Shown piece after piece: positions 31,914 through 41,600 of a stretch of DNA of 64,000 nt. The first letter of the stretch is position 1; each line of letters opens with the position of its first letter. Below the pieces are notes generated by a model. The model was not told the DNA's origin, made no database searches, and worked only from the letters and a program-made list of their open reading frames with translations. A program made the position numbers and the translations under genes. Source of the stretch: UBA6168 sp041392505 (lineage in GTDB: Bacteria > Bacteroidota > Bacteroidia > Chitinophagales > Saprospiraceae); contig JAWKLX010000036.1 in assembly GCA_041392505.1 (NCBI GenBank), positions 1 to 64,000 on the forward strand. Direction: 5' to 3'.

Positions 31914-33107
31914 ATGGGATTAATCATGAATTTAATATTCCGAAAGCACAGTTTAATTGTTTGCCACACATTAGTTCCTAAAAATATTTTTTTGCTATTA
32001 ATTTTATTTATTAGTACAGGTTTTACTTTACTTTATTCTCAAACCAATAAATACTATAAATCAGTCGATAAAATAATTAAAGAATGTCCCTTAGACAGCA
32101 CAAATAACATCCATAATTTAGCGGATTTTATTAACGATCATTTTACGGAAGCAGATCAAAAAATAAGGGCCGTTTACGTTTGGGTAGCCCAAAATATTAC
32201 TTACGATGTTGAAAATATTTTTGAAGAAAAACCACGTAATCCAATTTTAGAAACAAGAAAGGGGACTTGTCAAGATTTTTCAAATTTATTCAAGAATATA
32301 GCAAATGCTGTGGGTTTGGAGACATATACTGTGCAAGGTTACACCAAACAGAATAACGTCATCGTTTGGCAACCTCATGCTTGGGTTGTATCTAAATTGA
32401 ATGGAGAATGGTATTTTTTCGACCCAACTTGGGCGGCTGGTTTTGTCGAAAAAGGACGCTTTTACAGAAAGTTCGATGATAGTTATTTTAAAGTAACTCC
32501 TCAAGAATTTATTAAATCCCATTTTCCTTATGATCCATTATGGCAAATATTAATAGACCCTATTTCTCCTGCAGAATTTGATGAGAATATATTTACTGGG
32601 AAAAAAATAATCAATCATAATTTTACCAATGAACTATATGAGTTAAATAGTCTGGATGAAATTGAACAATTAAAACAAGAAGTCAAGCGAATTGAAAATA
32701 TTAAGATTAGTAATTTCCTTTTGTATTTTGTTTTGAGGGAAAAGAAAGCCTACGCAAAAGCAAAAGAGCATCAGTTGTATTTGGACAAATACAATCAAGC
32801 TGAATATCACTATGAGGAAGGTGTTTTCCTGTTAAATGAATTTATTATTTACCGAAACAAGTTTTTTGAGCCTTATGAAAGTGATTTGAATTTAAAAAAG
32901 AGGATAGGGGGTATTATTGATCATTTGGAAACAGCACAAGAATTGTTGGAAAAAGTGGATAATTACCCTGAAGGGTTAGATCATGTAGTGTTAAACCTTT
33001 CACGTGCCTTAGAGTTGGCATTCGTTCATGTTAACGAGCATAAGGATTTTGTTAAATTGTACACTGAGACGCCAGAAGATAAGAGGCTGTCTCTTTTTTA
33101 TGATTAA
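31914..33107 (+). CDS. Secreted transglutaminase-like protein
   Basis: A protein of about 397 residues with an internal hydrophobic export segment (NIFLLLILFISTGFTLLYSQ). It has a transglutaminase-like cysteine-protease fold: RAVYVWVAQNITYDVENIFE, the nucleophile in TRKGTCQDFSNLFKNIANAVGL, the His in QPHAWVVSKLNGEWYFFDPTWAAG and the Asp in FDPTW, so the triad is complete. The remaining 230 residues are mostly helical and unassigned. Such proteins can be peptidases or cross-linkers; the substrate is unknown. Starts at 31914 or 31926 (MNLIF) are possible; the TTG at 31872 is less likely. The gene is A/T-rich and stands alone, diverging from the cytochrome operon. Confidence 0.8.
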   Translation: MGLIMNLIFRKHSLIVCHTLVPKNIFLLLILFISTGFTLLYSQTNKYYKSVDKIIKECPLDSTNNIHNLADFINDHFTEADQKIRAVYVWVAQNITYDVENIFEEKPRNPILETRKGTCQDFSNLFKNIANAVGLETYTVQGYTKQNNVIVWQPHAWVVSKLNGEWYFFDPTWAAGFVEKGRFYRKFDDSYFKVTPQEFIKSHFPYDPLWQILIDPISPAEFDENIFTGKKIINHNFTNELYELNSLDEIEQLKQEVKRIENIKISNFLLYFVLREKKAYAKAKEHQLYLDKYNQAEYHYEEGVFLLNEFIIYRNKFFEPYESDLNLKKRIGGIIDHLETAQELLEKVDNYPEGLDHVVLNLSRALELAFVHVNEHKDFVKLYTETPEDKRLSLFYD

Positions 33108-33253
33108 ATGCTCCGTTTAGCCTAAGCCTTTCCAAAGCAAGCTTGGGGCCCAAATTTTAACCAAAAGCATTAGCTGGCCTCTTATCTCATATTATCTGTC
33201 AATCAAATACTATCGACCGTGAATTGACCGTTCGCATTTCCTGTAAATCCATT

Positions 33254-33261
33254 TACCTTTG
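33254..33261 (+). promoter_or_regulatory. Candidate -7 box for the PorP/SprF gene
   Basis: TACCTTTG followed by GCGC lies 46 bases before the ATG. The nearest upstream TTG is 27 bases away, too far for a confident -33 element. Confidence 0.3.
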
Positions 33262-33306
33262 GCGCACTTTTTTTAAATAGGTCGAAACCGTAAACCAGAA
33301 TCGAAG

Positions 33307-34356
33307 ATGAAAAAAATCTTAAGCTTATCAATTTTGCTGTTGTATTTGATAAACGTAGCTGCGCAAGATCGATTGTTCAGTCAATTCTATGCTTCTCCAC
33401 TAACGTTGAACCCAGCATTAACAGGTGCTTTTGAAGGGAAATACAGAGTGTCCGCAATTTATCGGGATCAATGGGCTGCAGCTCTTGATGACCCATATTC
33501 AACCTTTTCTACAGCTCTTGATTTGCGGTGGCGGATGGGGGAAGTAAAGTCAAAATACAAAGATTTTGCAGCGGTAGGGCTCTTGTTCTATAATGATAAG
33601 GCGGGGGTATTAGAGTTTAGTACGACCTCTATTTTGGTTTCGGGCGCTTATCACAAAGCATTGGATATTAAGAATACCCAATATATTTCGTTGGGGTTTC
33701 AATTGGGTATTGCACAAAAAAATGTCAATTACGCTGATGTCACTTTTGAAGACCAGTTCAATGGTACTACGGGTTTTTCTAACCCCACCAATGAGCGGCT
33801 TCCTGACAATAACTTTGCTTTTGGTGACTATTCTGTCGGCTTGAACTACGTTTTTTCTCCTCAATATTCCAAGACACGTTTTTTTGTAGGTGGTGCCATG
33901 CATCACTTTACTGAGCCGTCAATTTCTTTTTATCATAATTCTAATCCAGAGACTACGCTGCCCGATAACAGATTAAACGCCCGTTATTCGGCCCAGTTAA
34001 GTGCCTACCTCCCTGCAACCGAAGGGATACAACTCCAACCGAGGGTCATTTTTGACAAACAAGGAAGCCACCTGAAATTGGATGGAGGCTTGAATGTCCG
34101 CATTAATACCAGTGAATATCGCAACATTGCTTTACACGTTGGAGCATACGCCCGTCCTGTTCAAGATTTTGATGAATCGTTGCGTGTAGATGCTTTGATT
34201 GCCCTGTTGGGTATCGAGTTTAACAATGTACTGATAGGCATGAGTTACGATCTTAATTTAGGAGAATTGTCTGATTTTAACCGCAGGACCTTTGAGTTTT
34301 CAGTCGCCTATTTGGGTGAGTACGAAGACGACGTGATTCTTTGCCCTAAATTTTAG
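33307..34356 (+). CDS. PorP/SprF-family type IX secretion membrane protein (no adjacent adhesin)
   Basis: A 349-residue outer-membrane protein with a signal peptide (KKILSLSILLLYLINVAAQ) followed by the family signature QDRLFSQFYASPLTLNPALTGAFEGKYRVSAIYRDQWAA. Further strands include DLRWRMGEVKSKYKDFAAVGLLFYNDKAG and VGLNYVFSPQYSKTRFFVGGAMHHFTEPSISFY. It ends in FEFSVAYLGEYEDDVILCPKF, the usual Cys-Pro-x-Phe type terminus. SprF-like proteins are needed for surface export of particular type B-signal proteins such as SprB. Here no adhesin gene is adjacent, and the partner may lie elsewhere. Compare 57297-58352. Confidence 0.9.
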   Translation: MKKILSLSILLLYLINVAAQDRLFSQFYASPLTLNPALTGAFEGKYRVSAIYRDQWAAALDDPYSTFSTALDLRWRMGEVKSKYKDFAAVGLLFYNDKAGVLEFSTTSILVSGAYHKALDIKNTQYISLGFQLGIAQKNVNYADVTFEDQFNGTTGFSNPTNERLPDNNFAFGDYSVGLNYVFSPQYSKTRFFVGGAMHHFTEPSISFYHNSNPETTLPDNRLNARYSAQLSAYLPATEGIQLQPRVIFDKQGSHLKLDGGLNVRINTSEYRNIALHVGAYARPVQDFDESLRVDALIALLGIEFNNVLIGMSYDLNLGELSDFNRRTFEFSVAYLGEYEDDVILCPKF

Positions 34357-34499
34357 GTGCTTGTTAGACTGACGACTCAAGGTGGCTATTTTTTTTGAAA
34401 AAATTTTCCACAGGGTTTTCCACATTAACCCCCACTGACTATCAGTTAGTTCCTCATGTTATTATTACTAATACAAGTCAATTTGTCTTTGTAAAATAT

Positions 34500-34908
34500 T
34501 GATTATCAATACTTTTAACACATTACGTACTTTGCTAATGTTAAGAACCTGAAAGGATGCCGATTTGTCAGAATGAAAGCATCTCGTTACCTTCGTCTCC
34601 TTATTGTGTCCAAAATCCCATGATTGGACCTATCTGAACATACCTGAGATAACTTCACTGTAACATCCATTAGTTAAGCACGTATTAATTACTGCACAAA
34701 TACAATGACTGGAAGCAGTCAAAATGTGCAGTCCCTTGCGAAAAGCTACCGTTTCCTCATGAGTTATGACCGTTAAGTAAATGTGTATTTAAAAAAACAT
34801 AATAGGTTCATAGCTTTGTGCGAAATGCTAAAAATATCCTTTTGTCTATAGTATCAGTAAGTTAGATAGGCTCCTGCCACATAATGTTGTGGCGGGACTT
34901 TTTTTTTT
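34500..34908 (+). ncRNA. Candidate small RNA ending at an orphan terminator (5' end uncertain)
   Basis: A strong terminator (34873-34908) lies about 520 bases beyond the PorP stop and 230 bases before the lpdA promoter, with no open frame leading to it. Upstream is a well-formed structure: ctgcaca (34692-34698) with tgtgcag (34725-34731), enclosing tgactg (34706-34711) and cagtca (34716-34721) over a GAAG tetraloop. It does not look like tmRNA, RNase P RNA, SRP RNA or 6S RNA by their usual motifs. The alternative is a very long PorP 3' UTR. Confidence 0.35.
34873..34908 (+). terminator. Orphan Rho-independent terminator
   Basis: The stem cctgccac (34873-34880) pairs with gtggcggg (34889-34896), with one G-T pair, over an 8-base loop, followed by AC and ten T. 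It is followed by A/T-rich DNA and no nearby stop codon precedes it. Confidence 0.75.
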
Positions 34909-35116
34909 ATTCCGTCTTTGTATTCCCATCACAAGACGATTTGTTCAGATGTATTGGATTCTAAAAGGATAGCCACTTTCCTGCCATATCAACCCTTTAT
35001 ATTTTTGAAAATCGCCCCCTCCAACTTTAGGGATATGTCACCAATTCAATTTAATTATCATTTTTGGCAACTTGAGTATTCTAACAATCCTTTTTAATTA
35101 GGAAGACCTATTTGGA

Positions 35117-35147
35117 TTTGCATTTGAAATCTCATCCTCTATCTTTG
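35117..35147 (+). promoter_or_regulatory. Promoter for lpdA
   Basis: TTTG (35117-35120) and TATCTTTG (35140-35147) are 19 bases apart, matching the Bacteroidota pattern. GCGCC follows the -7 box. The leader to the ATG at 35243 is about 90 bases. Confidence 0.55.
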
Positions 35148-35242
35148 CGCCACTCAAATAAAGGGCATAAAAGGCTTTGATAATTTGCACTTCGTTTGAA
35201 TAAAAGGAATTGAACATTAACCAAATAAAAATTCTATTTTCT

Positions 35243-36640
35243 ATGAATTACGATTTGATAGTAATTGGCAGTGGTCCAGGTGGATATGTAGCAGCCATTC
35301 GGGCTTCACAGCTCGGGATGAAAGTTGCAGTTGTTGAAAAAGAAAACCTTGGTGGCATTTGCCTGAATTGGGGCTGTATACCAACAAAAGCTCTTTTGAA
35401 AAGCGCTCAAGTATTCGAATATATTCAACATGCAAGTGACTATGGGATTGAAGTTGGTAAATCTAAAGCAGATTTCTCTGCCATTGTCAAAAGGAGTAGG
35501 GGAGTCGCTGACGGAATGAGCAAGGGCATCCAGTTTTTATTTAAGAAAAATAAGATAACGGTGATTGACGGGCATGGCAAATTGTTGCGTGGCAAAAAAG
35601 TAGAGGTTACCGACGCCAACGGCAAAAAGTCAGAATACTCTGCTCCGCACATTATTTTGGCCACTGGTGCCCGGGCCAAAGCATTACCAAACTTACCTAT
35701 TGATGGCGAAAAGGTGATTGAATACCGGAAAGCCATGTCGCTTGAGAAACAGCCCAAAAGGATGGTAGTAGTCGGTGCCGGTGCTATCGGAGTGGAATTC
35801 GCCTATTTTTATAATGCCATAGGCACAGAGGTCACAGTGGTAGAGTTTTTAGAGCAGGGTTTGGTGCCTCGTGAAGATGCAGACATTTCAAAAGAATTGG
35901 GCCGGATTTTTAAAAAACAGGGGATAACGGTAAAAGGAAATACCTCCGTTGAAAAAGTAGATACTTCTGGAAAGACTTGCAAAGTGACTATGAAAAACCG
36001 TAAAACCGGTGCCGAAGAGGTCATTGAATGCGATGTTGTTTTGTCGGCTGCGGGGGTCGCTCCAAACACAGAAAACCTCGGCCTTGAAGCGCTTGGTATC
36101 CAAATGGACCGGGGCTTGGTTAAAGTGAATGAATTTTATGAAACCAATGTCGCTGGAATATATGCAATTGGTGATATTGTGCCAGGTGCAGCATTGGCTC
36201 ATGTGGCGAGTGCAGAAGGAATTATTTGTGTAGAAAAAATTGCTGGCCAAAACCCACATGGTCTGGATTATAACAATATACCTTCCTGTACCTATTGTTC
36301 CCCCGAAGTCGCCTCTGTTGGTTATACGGAAGCAGGGGCAAAAGAGGCTGGTTACGAAGTAAAAGTTGGGAAATTCCCCTTTTCGGCATCAGGCAAGGCA
36401 AAGGCTTCGGGTGCGCCCCAAGGCTTCGTGAAAGTTATTTTTGATGCAAAATACGGTGAGTTCCTCGGGGCGCACATGATTGGGATGAATGTTACAGAAA
36501 TGATAGCTGAGGTGGTTGCGGCTCGGAAGCTGGAAACTACGGGCCATGAAATCATCAAAACCGTTCACCCTCACCCAACTATGAGCGAGGCGGTTATGGA
36601 AGCCGCTGCTGCAGCTTACGACGAGGTGATTCATTTGTAA
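35243..36640 (+). CDS. lpdA: Dihydrolipoyl dehydrogenase
   Basis: This FAD enzyme reoxidises dihydrolipoamide in pyruvate and 2-oxoglutarate dehydrogenase and glycine cleavage complexes. The 465-residue protein has FAD-binding GSGPGGYVAAIRASQLG (about 9-25), the redox disulphide GGICLNWGCIPTKALLKSA, the NAD-binding VVVGAGAIGVEFAYFYNAIGTEV, YAIGDIVPGAALAHVASAEG and the catalytic HPHPTMSEAVMEAA. The ATG at 35243 begins MNYDLIVIGSGPGG; the longer frame from 35210 adds an unlikely leader. It is a single gene with its own promoter and a strong terminator, away from the complexes it serves. Confidence 0.95.
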   Translation: MNYDLIVIGSGPGGYVAAIRASQLGMKVAVVEKENLGGICLNWGCIPTKALLKSAQVFEYIQHASDYGIEVGKSKADFSAIVKRSRGVADGMSKGIQFLFKKNKITVIDGHGKLLRGKKVEVTDANGKKSEYSAPHIILATGARAKALPNLPIDGEKVIEYRKAMSLEKQPKRMVVVGAGAIGVEFAYFYNAIGTEVTVVEFLEQGLVPREDADISKELGRIFKKQGITVKGNTSVEKVDTSGKTCKVTMKNRKTGAEEVIECDVVLSAAGVAPNTENLGLEALGIQMDRGLVKVNEFYETNVAGIYAIGDIVPGAALAHVASAEGIICVEKIAGQNPHGLDYNNIPSCTYCSPEVASVGYTEAGAKEAGYEVKVGKFPFSASGKAKASGAPQGFVKVIFDAKYGEFLGAHMIGMNVTEMIAEVVAARKLETTGHEIIKTVHPHPTMSEAVMEAAAAAYDEVIHL

Positions 36641-36660
36641 CGAGTTTCGAAGTTTGATAA

Positions 36661-36698
36661 AAAAGGGCAAACCCGCTGCACAGCGGGTTTGCCCTTTT
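36661..36698. terminator. Bidirectional terminator between lpdA and a beta-barrel gene
   Basis: The perfect 18-bp arms aaaagggcaaacccgctg (36661-36678) and cagcgggtttgccctttt (36681-36698) close over CA, with A-run and T-run flanks on the two sides. It lies between convergent genes. Confidence 0.9.
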
Positions 36699-36717
36699 TT
36701 TATAACCTTTCTTGGTG

Positions 36718-37380
36718 CTATTTTTTCAAATGAAATCCCAATCTTACCCCAGCATAAAATTGCCCGACGTTCGATTTTGTTGACACCTCATTAGCCGTTA
36801 AGTCTTCAAGGTATTCCCATTTGGCATTTGGTGCGAAATAGTATTTCACGATTGGTGTGATGGTCAAAAATTTGGCAACACCAATATCTACCCCTGCACC
36901 AACTCCAATATCCCAGAAAAAATCTCGCTTCGAATCTACCTCGGCAACACTATTAAATTTAATTTCTATGTTGTTCACGCCGGGTGCAACTTGGAGGAAA
37001 AAACCTTTTTGAAAAACGTTACCTGACTTTGACCAAGTTGGGCAATCACAGTCGCCTTCCAAATCAAATAGATATATGTTGGTATTCAGATGAGCTCCAA
37101 TAATGTTATTTTCCAAAGTCGCACCGGCAGCCTCATTTTTCAGAGAGCTAATGGCAAGTTCTGGGTATAATTCAATCCGAACCTTTTTTGTCCGCAAACG
37201 GTAATCAATACTGAAAGAAAATCCACTTGGGTTTGAATGGTTATTTCCGTTTCCGTATTGATTGATGACAGTCAACCATTCGTCCGAATGGAGGGATTTA
37301 TAACCTGCTCCGACTCCCAATTGCCCCCACACAACCGAGGAGCAAAACATCAGAACGCCAATGATCACTTTATTTTTCAT
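36718..37380 (-). CDS. Outer-membrane beta-barrel protein (PorT-like)
   Basis: A 220-residue exported protein: signal peptide NKVIIGVLMFCSSVVWGQ, then barrel strands GVGAGYKSLHSDEWLTVI, GFSFSIDYRLRTKKVRIELYPELAI, KGFFLQVAPGVNNIEIKFN, DIGVGAGVDIGVAKFLTITPIVKYYFAP and a final strand ending GVRLGFHLKK. A Cys-rich loop (DCDCPTW) is unusual. The open frame runs upstream to 37560 through the DUF4340 gene in another frame; the ATG at 37380 starts the signal peptide and is the clear choice. It lies 20 bases downstream of the DUF4340 gene and is probably co-transcribed with it. Function is unknown. Confidence 0.8.
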   Translation of the reverse strand: MKNKVIIGVLMFCSSVVWGQLGVGAGYKSLHSDEWLTVINQYGNGNNHSNPSGFSFSIDYRLRTKKVRIELYPELAISSLKNEAAGATLENNIIGAHLNTNIYLFDLEGDCDCPTWSKSGNVFQKGFFLQVAPGVNNIEIKFNSVAEVDSKRDFFWDIGVGAGVDIGVAKFLTITPIVKYYFAPNAKWEYLEDLTANEVSTKSNVGQFYAGVRLGFHLKK

Positions 37381-37399
37381 TGAAACTTTTTTATCAAAC

Positions 37400-38323
37400 T
37401 TACCATTCACCCACCGGTTTGAAGATTCTTGTAAACAGTCGAGTTGAATCGCTGGAAAAGTACGAATCGGGAAACTGGCTGGAATGAATGATAAACGGTT
37501 TAGCGGCGGCATCATCTTTCCAGCAACGAACGACAACCGGGTCGGGTAAATTGTTGCCACTTATAGTCAGCTTTTTTAGCAATTTATCGCTGTTCAGATT
37601 TTCTTCAAAATCAACAAATGACTCGCCAGACATGGTGCGGAGATTCATCAAGAAATTTTGCACTTTAGCCGTATCCAGAGGCGTCCCGTCATCCAGTAGC
37701 CATTGATTATTGGATTTGCTAACCTGATACACCGCATCACCTTCATAGTTCAAAGTTTCAATATTTGAAATATCAAGATCAAGAACTTTTTTATTCCGAT
37801 AAGAATCACTGCCTTGCCCCAGCATCATTCCCGCCATACCAATCACGGCGAGAACGTCGTCCTTTCCGTCCACCCGAAAAAAAGAGGTTATCTGCTGTGC
37901 CTGCTGGTTCACAGAAAATTTTCCAATGTAAAAATCGGCCAAAGTTTTATTTCCACCATAAACAGTGATATGGGAGGACTGATCGGCATTGAGCTCGTAA
38001 TCAGGCCATTTATCAGCGCTCTTAGCTGCAATAAAATTGGATTTGACAGAAGCCAGGTTGGTAAGCAAGTTGTTGACTTGGTCAGTATCGGCTTGGTAAG
38101 TTTTGCCATTTTTGGAAATAGTCCATCCAGAGTCAGTTTTCGTCAGGACAGCTTCTGCCTGTCCATCTGCTTTCGTGTGTAAAACTACCTTGGTAACAGC
38201 CTCCTGGTCCACTTTGATGAATTCGGGATCGAAGGAACTATTATCATCGCCCGACAAAACTTTAGTCAATGCAAAGATGGCCGCCAAACCAACGAGAATG
38301 AGTAATAATACCTTGTTGTTCAT
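37400..38323 (-). CDS. DUF4340-domain protein
   Basis: A 307-residue protein with an N-terminal membrane segment (NNKVLLLILVGLAAIFALTKVL) and the DUF4340 domain, which occurs as two related beta-rich halves (VTKVVLHTKADGQAEAVLTKTDSGWTISKNGKTYQADTDQVNNLLTNLASVKSN and IETLNYEGDAVYQVSKSNNQWLLDDGTPLDTAKVQNFLMNLRTMSGESFVD). In many bacteria such proteins accompany GldG-like ABC exporter components, but none is present here. The start is the ATG at 38323 (MNNKV); an upstream TTG at 38329 is not preferred. The role is unknown. It is probably the first gene of a two-gene unit with the beta-barrel gene downstream. Confidence 0.82.
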   Translation of the reverse strand: MNNKVLLLILVGLAAIFALTKVLSGDDNSSFDPEFIKVDQEAVTKVVLHTKADGQAEAVLTKTDSGWTISKNGKTYQADTDQVNNLLTNLASVKSNFIAAKSADKWPDYELNADQSSHITVYGGNKTLADFYIGKFSVNQQAQQITSFFRVDGKDDVLAVIGMAGMMLGQGSDSYRNKKVLDLDISNIETLNYEGDAVYQVSKSNNQWLLDDGTPLDTAKVQNFLMNLRTMSGESFVDFEENLNSDKLLKKLTISGNNLPDPVVVRCWKDDAAAKPFIIHSSQFPDSYFSSDSTRLFTRIFKPVGEW

Positions 38324-38670
38324 AATCAAATATTGTTATTGTTGAAATGTAAAATAGTGAAAGGTGCGAATTTCGGTATTTCAACGAAAACTAAAACAAT
38401 TTCAACCATGTCAGTCTTTTCTTCTTTGACTCATCGTTTGGTCAATTTTAACCAAATTTGTTTTTATTGGTAAAATTTCTGTACTTTGCCGGAATTCTGA
38501 CAGATTCTCTACAAAAGAAATTGTTTGCCAGAATTTTATACCGTCAGATTGATTCAAGGACATCTAAAAGTTTTCTACACCGATTATACATTAAGCCAAA
38601 AGCTAAAACGAAAACTGCGGCAAACCCACCTCCCAAACTGGAAAATTTTACCACTTAAAATGTCCATCCC
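38324..38670. other. 347-base divergent intergenic region
   Basis: It separates the DUF4340 gene (minus) from the dockerin-ended gene (plus). A TACTTTG followed by CCGG near 38474 resembles a -7 element with one base missing. No repeat or RNA gene was recognised, and the 66-residue frame inside it looks non-coding. Confidence 0.4.
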
Positions 38671-41600
38671 ATGAACACGGATACCTACTATTCATTCAGA
38701 TTTTTTCTCCAGTCCCTTATTTTTCTGGGATCAATTATAGTTTTCACTTCTCCAATATTTTCAAATAATCATTGTTGGCAACTGACTTGTCCGGAAGACA
38801 TCAACGTCCAGCTTGAGCCGGGGGAATGTAATATGGCGGTAGTATTCGATACTGCTGCATGGAGTAGCACGGAGCAATTGGTTGATACTATTTTTTTCCC
38901 ACCTTCAGGGTCTTTCTTTGGAGTCGGTACCATTCAGGTGACTTTGGCTACAACCACGGTTAGTGGCGACCTTGAAGTATGTACTTTCAATATCGTCGTA
39001 CAGGACTTTCAACCAGCCACGCTTGATTGCGAACAAAACTTGACTATTGATCTAAATGGCTCTTGTGAACGGGAGTTTTTGCCGAGTGAATTACTTGACC
39101 TTGATTCAGCTGGTTGCATAAATAATTACCAAGCTTTCAGATTAAGTGCAAGTGGAGATGTAGAACCGCCAATTATTTCAGCTTCGGACATCGGACAAAC
39201 ATTCTTGGCGGTCGTTCAACACTCTACAAATAATATGCAGTGCCTAACGCAAGTGACGGTGTCCGGTGGGACTCCTCCTTCCATCACTTGCCCAGAAAAT
39301 ATTTCAGTGCTCTGCAATAGTTTTTTGTTCCCTTCCATCACGGGATTCCCGGATACTACGGGTTGTTTTGAAAATTTAAACATTACTTACTCAGATGTTA
39401 CAGCGGCCACGCTTTGTACCGATAGCATTGCTTTTCAGACTACCCGAACCTGGGCGGCCACTGATCCATTCGGCAATTTGGACGTTTGCCAGCAGATCAT
39501 TACTGGCGTTCGCTTCAATTTGGACTTGGTTAAATTCCCGTCTAATTATGATGGTAGTGAGTTGGCACCTCTTTCCTGTCAGGATGGAGTGTCATTACAG
39601 GAAATTATTGAACCCGTTTTCACTGGCGAACCTACCGTAAACAATTCTCCTGCTGACAATAATATCGGATGCGACATATCCTCTAATTATGTGGACATTG
39701 TCACCAATATTTGCGGAGCGTCTTTTGACATTCAGAGGGTTTGGACGGTCATCAATTTATGCACTCCTTCAGACATCGCCAGGGACACCCAGTATATTAA
39801 AGTCGTGGATACAATGTCCCCGATATTCTCCATTCCAGACACCTTGTTTGCGAGTATTGATATGAGATGTTATGATTCACTCTTTTTGCCTTCTATTGAA
39901 AACGTGGTGGAATGTTCGTCTTTTGACGTGGAAATAAGAACCCCATGGGATACCCTTTATACCAATGGTGGCTGGACACCTATTGAATTGATGTTAGGTG
40001 AATACATCATCGTTTATAAGGTTACCGATGCTTGTGGGCATTTTAGTTTTGGAACTTCCCTTCTTTCTATTGAAAATGAAAACTTAGTTGCTTGCCCACC
40101 GAGCGATACCATCACTTGTGATTATTATTTCAGCACCGTTGCGCCGGCAATCGGTCTAAACAATTTCGCCTTGTTAAATGAATTGGGCGTACCTGAGTAC
40201 CACGGCAATTGCGAATTCACTTTTTCTGAAACTGATTCTGTTTCAATAAATGGTTGTGGAGTCGGGACAATTTTTAGGATGCTAAAAACCGATAGTATTA
40301 ATGTTGGTGATTGCGTCCAAGAAATTTATGTGGAGCATGTTTCAAATTTTACCGCTGTTTTCCCAAAAGATACCAGTATCTGTACTGACCCTACCACGGT
40401 GAATTTAGGCGCACCAGTGCTGATCGGTGTCAGCTGTGAAAATATGTCCACCAATTTTACAGATGAGATAATTTCGGGCTCAGTTATAGACTGCTATACT
40501 TTGAAAAGGACCTGGACGATTACCAATGCATGCAGCTATGCAAATGTCAACACCGGTGATGATACGCAATTTGGTGATTTTCGATTTACGGATGGAGGTG
40601 ATGGCATCATTGAATATGTGCAGCTCATCGAAGTCAACGATACCGACGGCCCCACATTTAACACCGATTGTGGCTTTCCTAATTTATATATTTTTCCAAA
40701 TGACTGTGAAATAACTGTCACGGTGCCAACCCCTGATGTCACGGGTTGTGGAGATGTTCAGCTTTCGTTTTCTGGTGATCTTGGAACGCAGATGGGGGTA
40801 AATGTAAAACTGAATCCAGGAGAATATTCCATGACTTTCACAGCGGTGGATGAATGTGGCAAAGTCACTAAATGTGAGGATACATTCATGGTAATTGATT
40901 CGATAGCTCCAGTAGCTATTTGCAAACAAAACGTAATTACTGAATTATTTCCAGTTGATCCACCTGATGTTCAAGTATGGGCCGTAGACTTTAACGACGG
41001 TAGTTTTGATAATTGTGGAGGAAATTTGAATTATCATTTTTTGCTTGATTCATTATCATTAGGTGCTGTTTTTGGTTGTTGTGATGTTGGATTACATCCC
41101 CTTACCTTAGTCGTAACAGATGAATATGGAAATCAAAGCACGTGTCTGACTTCGGTCACAGTGCAAGCAAACAATGTAGGATGTGACGATTGCAACCCAT
41201 CCATTTCCGGTTTTATTTTTACTGAAGAAATGATTGGTATAAACAATGTGGATTTGACTATTGATCCTTCATCGGGCAATTCAATTATTATTGGGACGGA
41301 TACAAGCGGCACGTTTGATTTACATGTAGAACCCGGTTTGGACTATACAATTGTCCCATCTAAAAATAATAATCATTTAAATGGCGTCACCACATTTGAT
41401 GCGGTAAAAATGACCCGCCACATTTTAAATGTAGAATTGTTGGACAGTCCTTATAAAATGATTGCTGCGGATATTAATAATTCAAAATCTATTACCACTT
41501 TCGATATCGTTGTGCTACGGAAATTAATTTTAAATATTTATACAAATTACCCGAACAATACCTCTTGGCGGTTTATTCCGGCAGATTATGTTTTTCCTAA

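Larger units (their letters stand above)
34357..35242. other. 886-base intergenic region with candidate RNA gene and lpdA promoter
   Basis: This long non-coding stretch contains dyads (actgactatcagt near 34435; tattgattatcaata at 34497-34511), a nested stem-loop at 34692-34731, an orphan Rho-independent terminator at 34873-34908 and the lpdA promoter near 35117-35147. No convincing protein frame is seen. Confidence 0.6.

Noticed and set aside
34357..35242. tmRNA, RNase P RNA, 6S RNA or tRNA in the long gap
   Set aside because: None of the usual conserved strings (T-loop, CCA end, tmRNA tag frame, RNase P core) was found.
38458..38658. 66-residue plus-strand frame before the dockerin-ended gene
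   Set aside because: No family or signal pattern; it ends just before the real start and is likely leader DNA.
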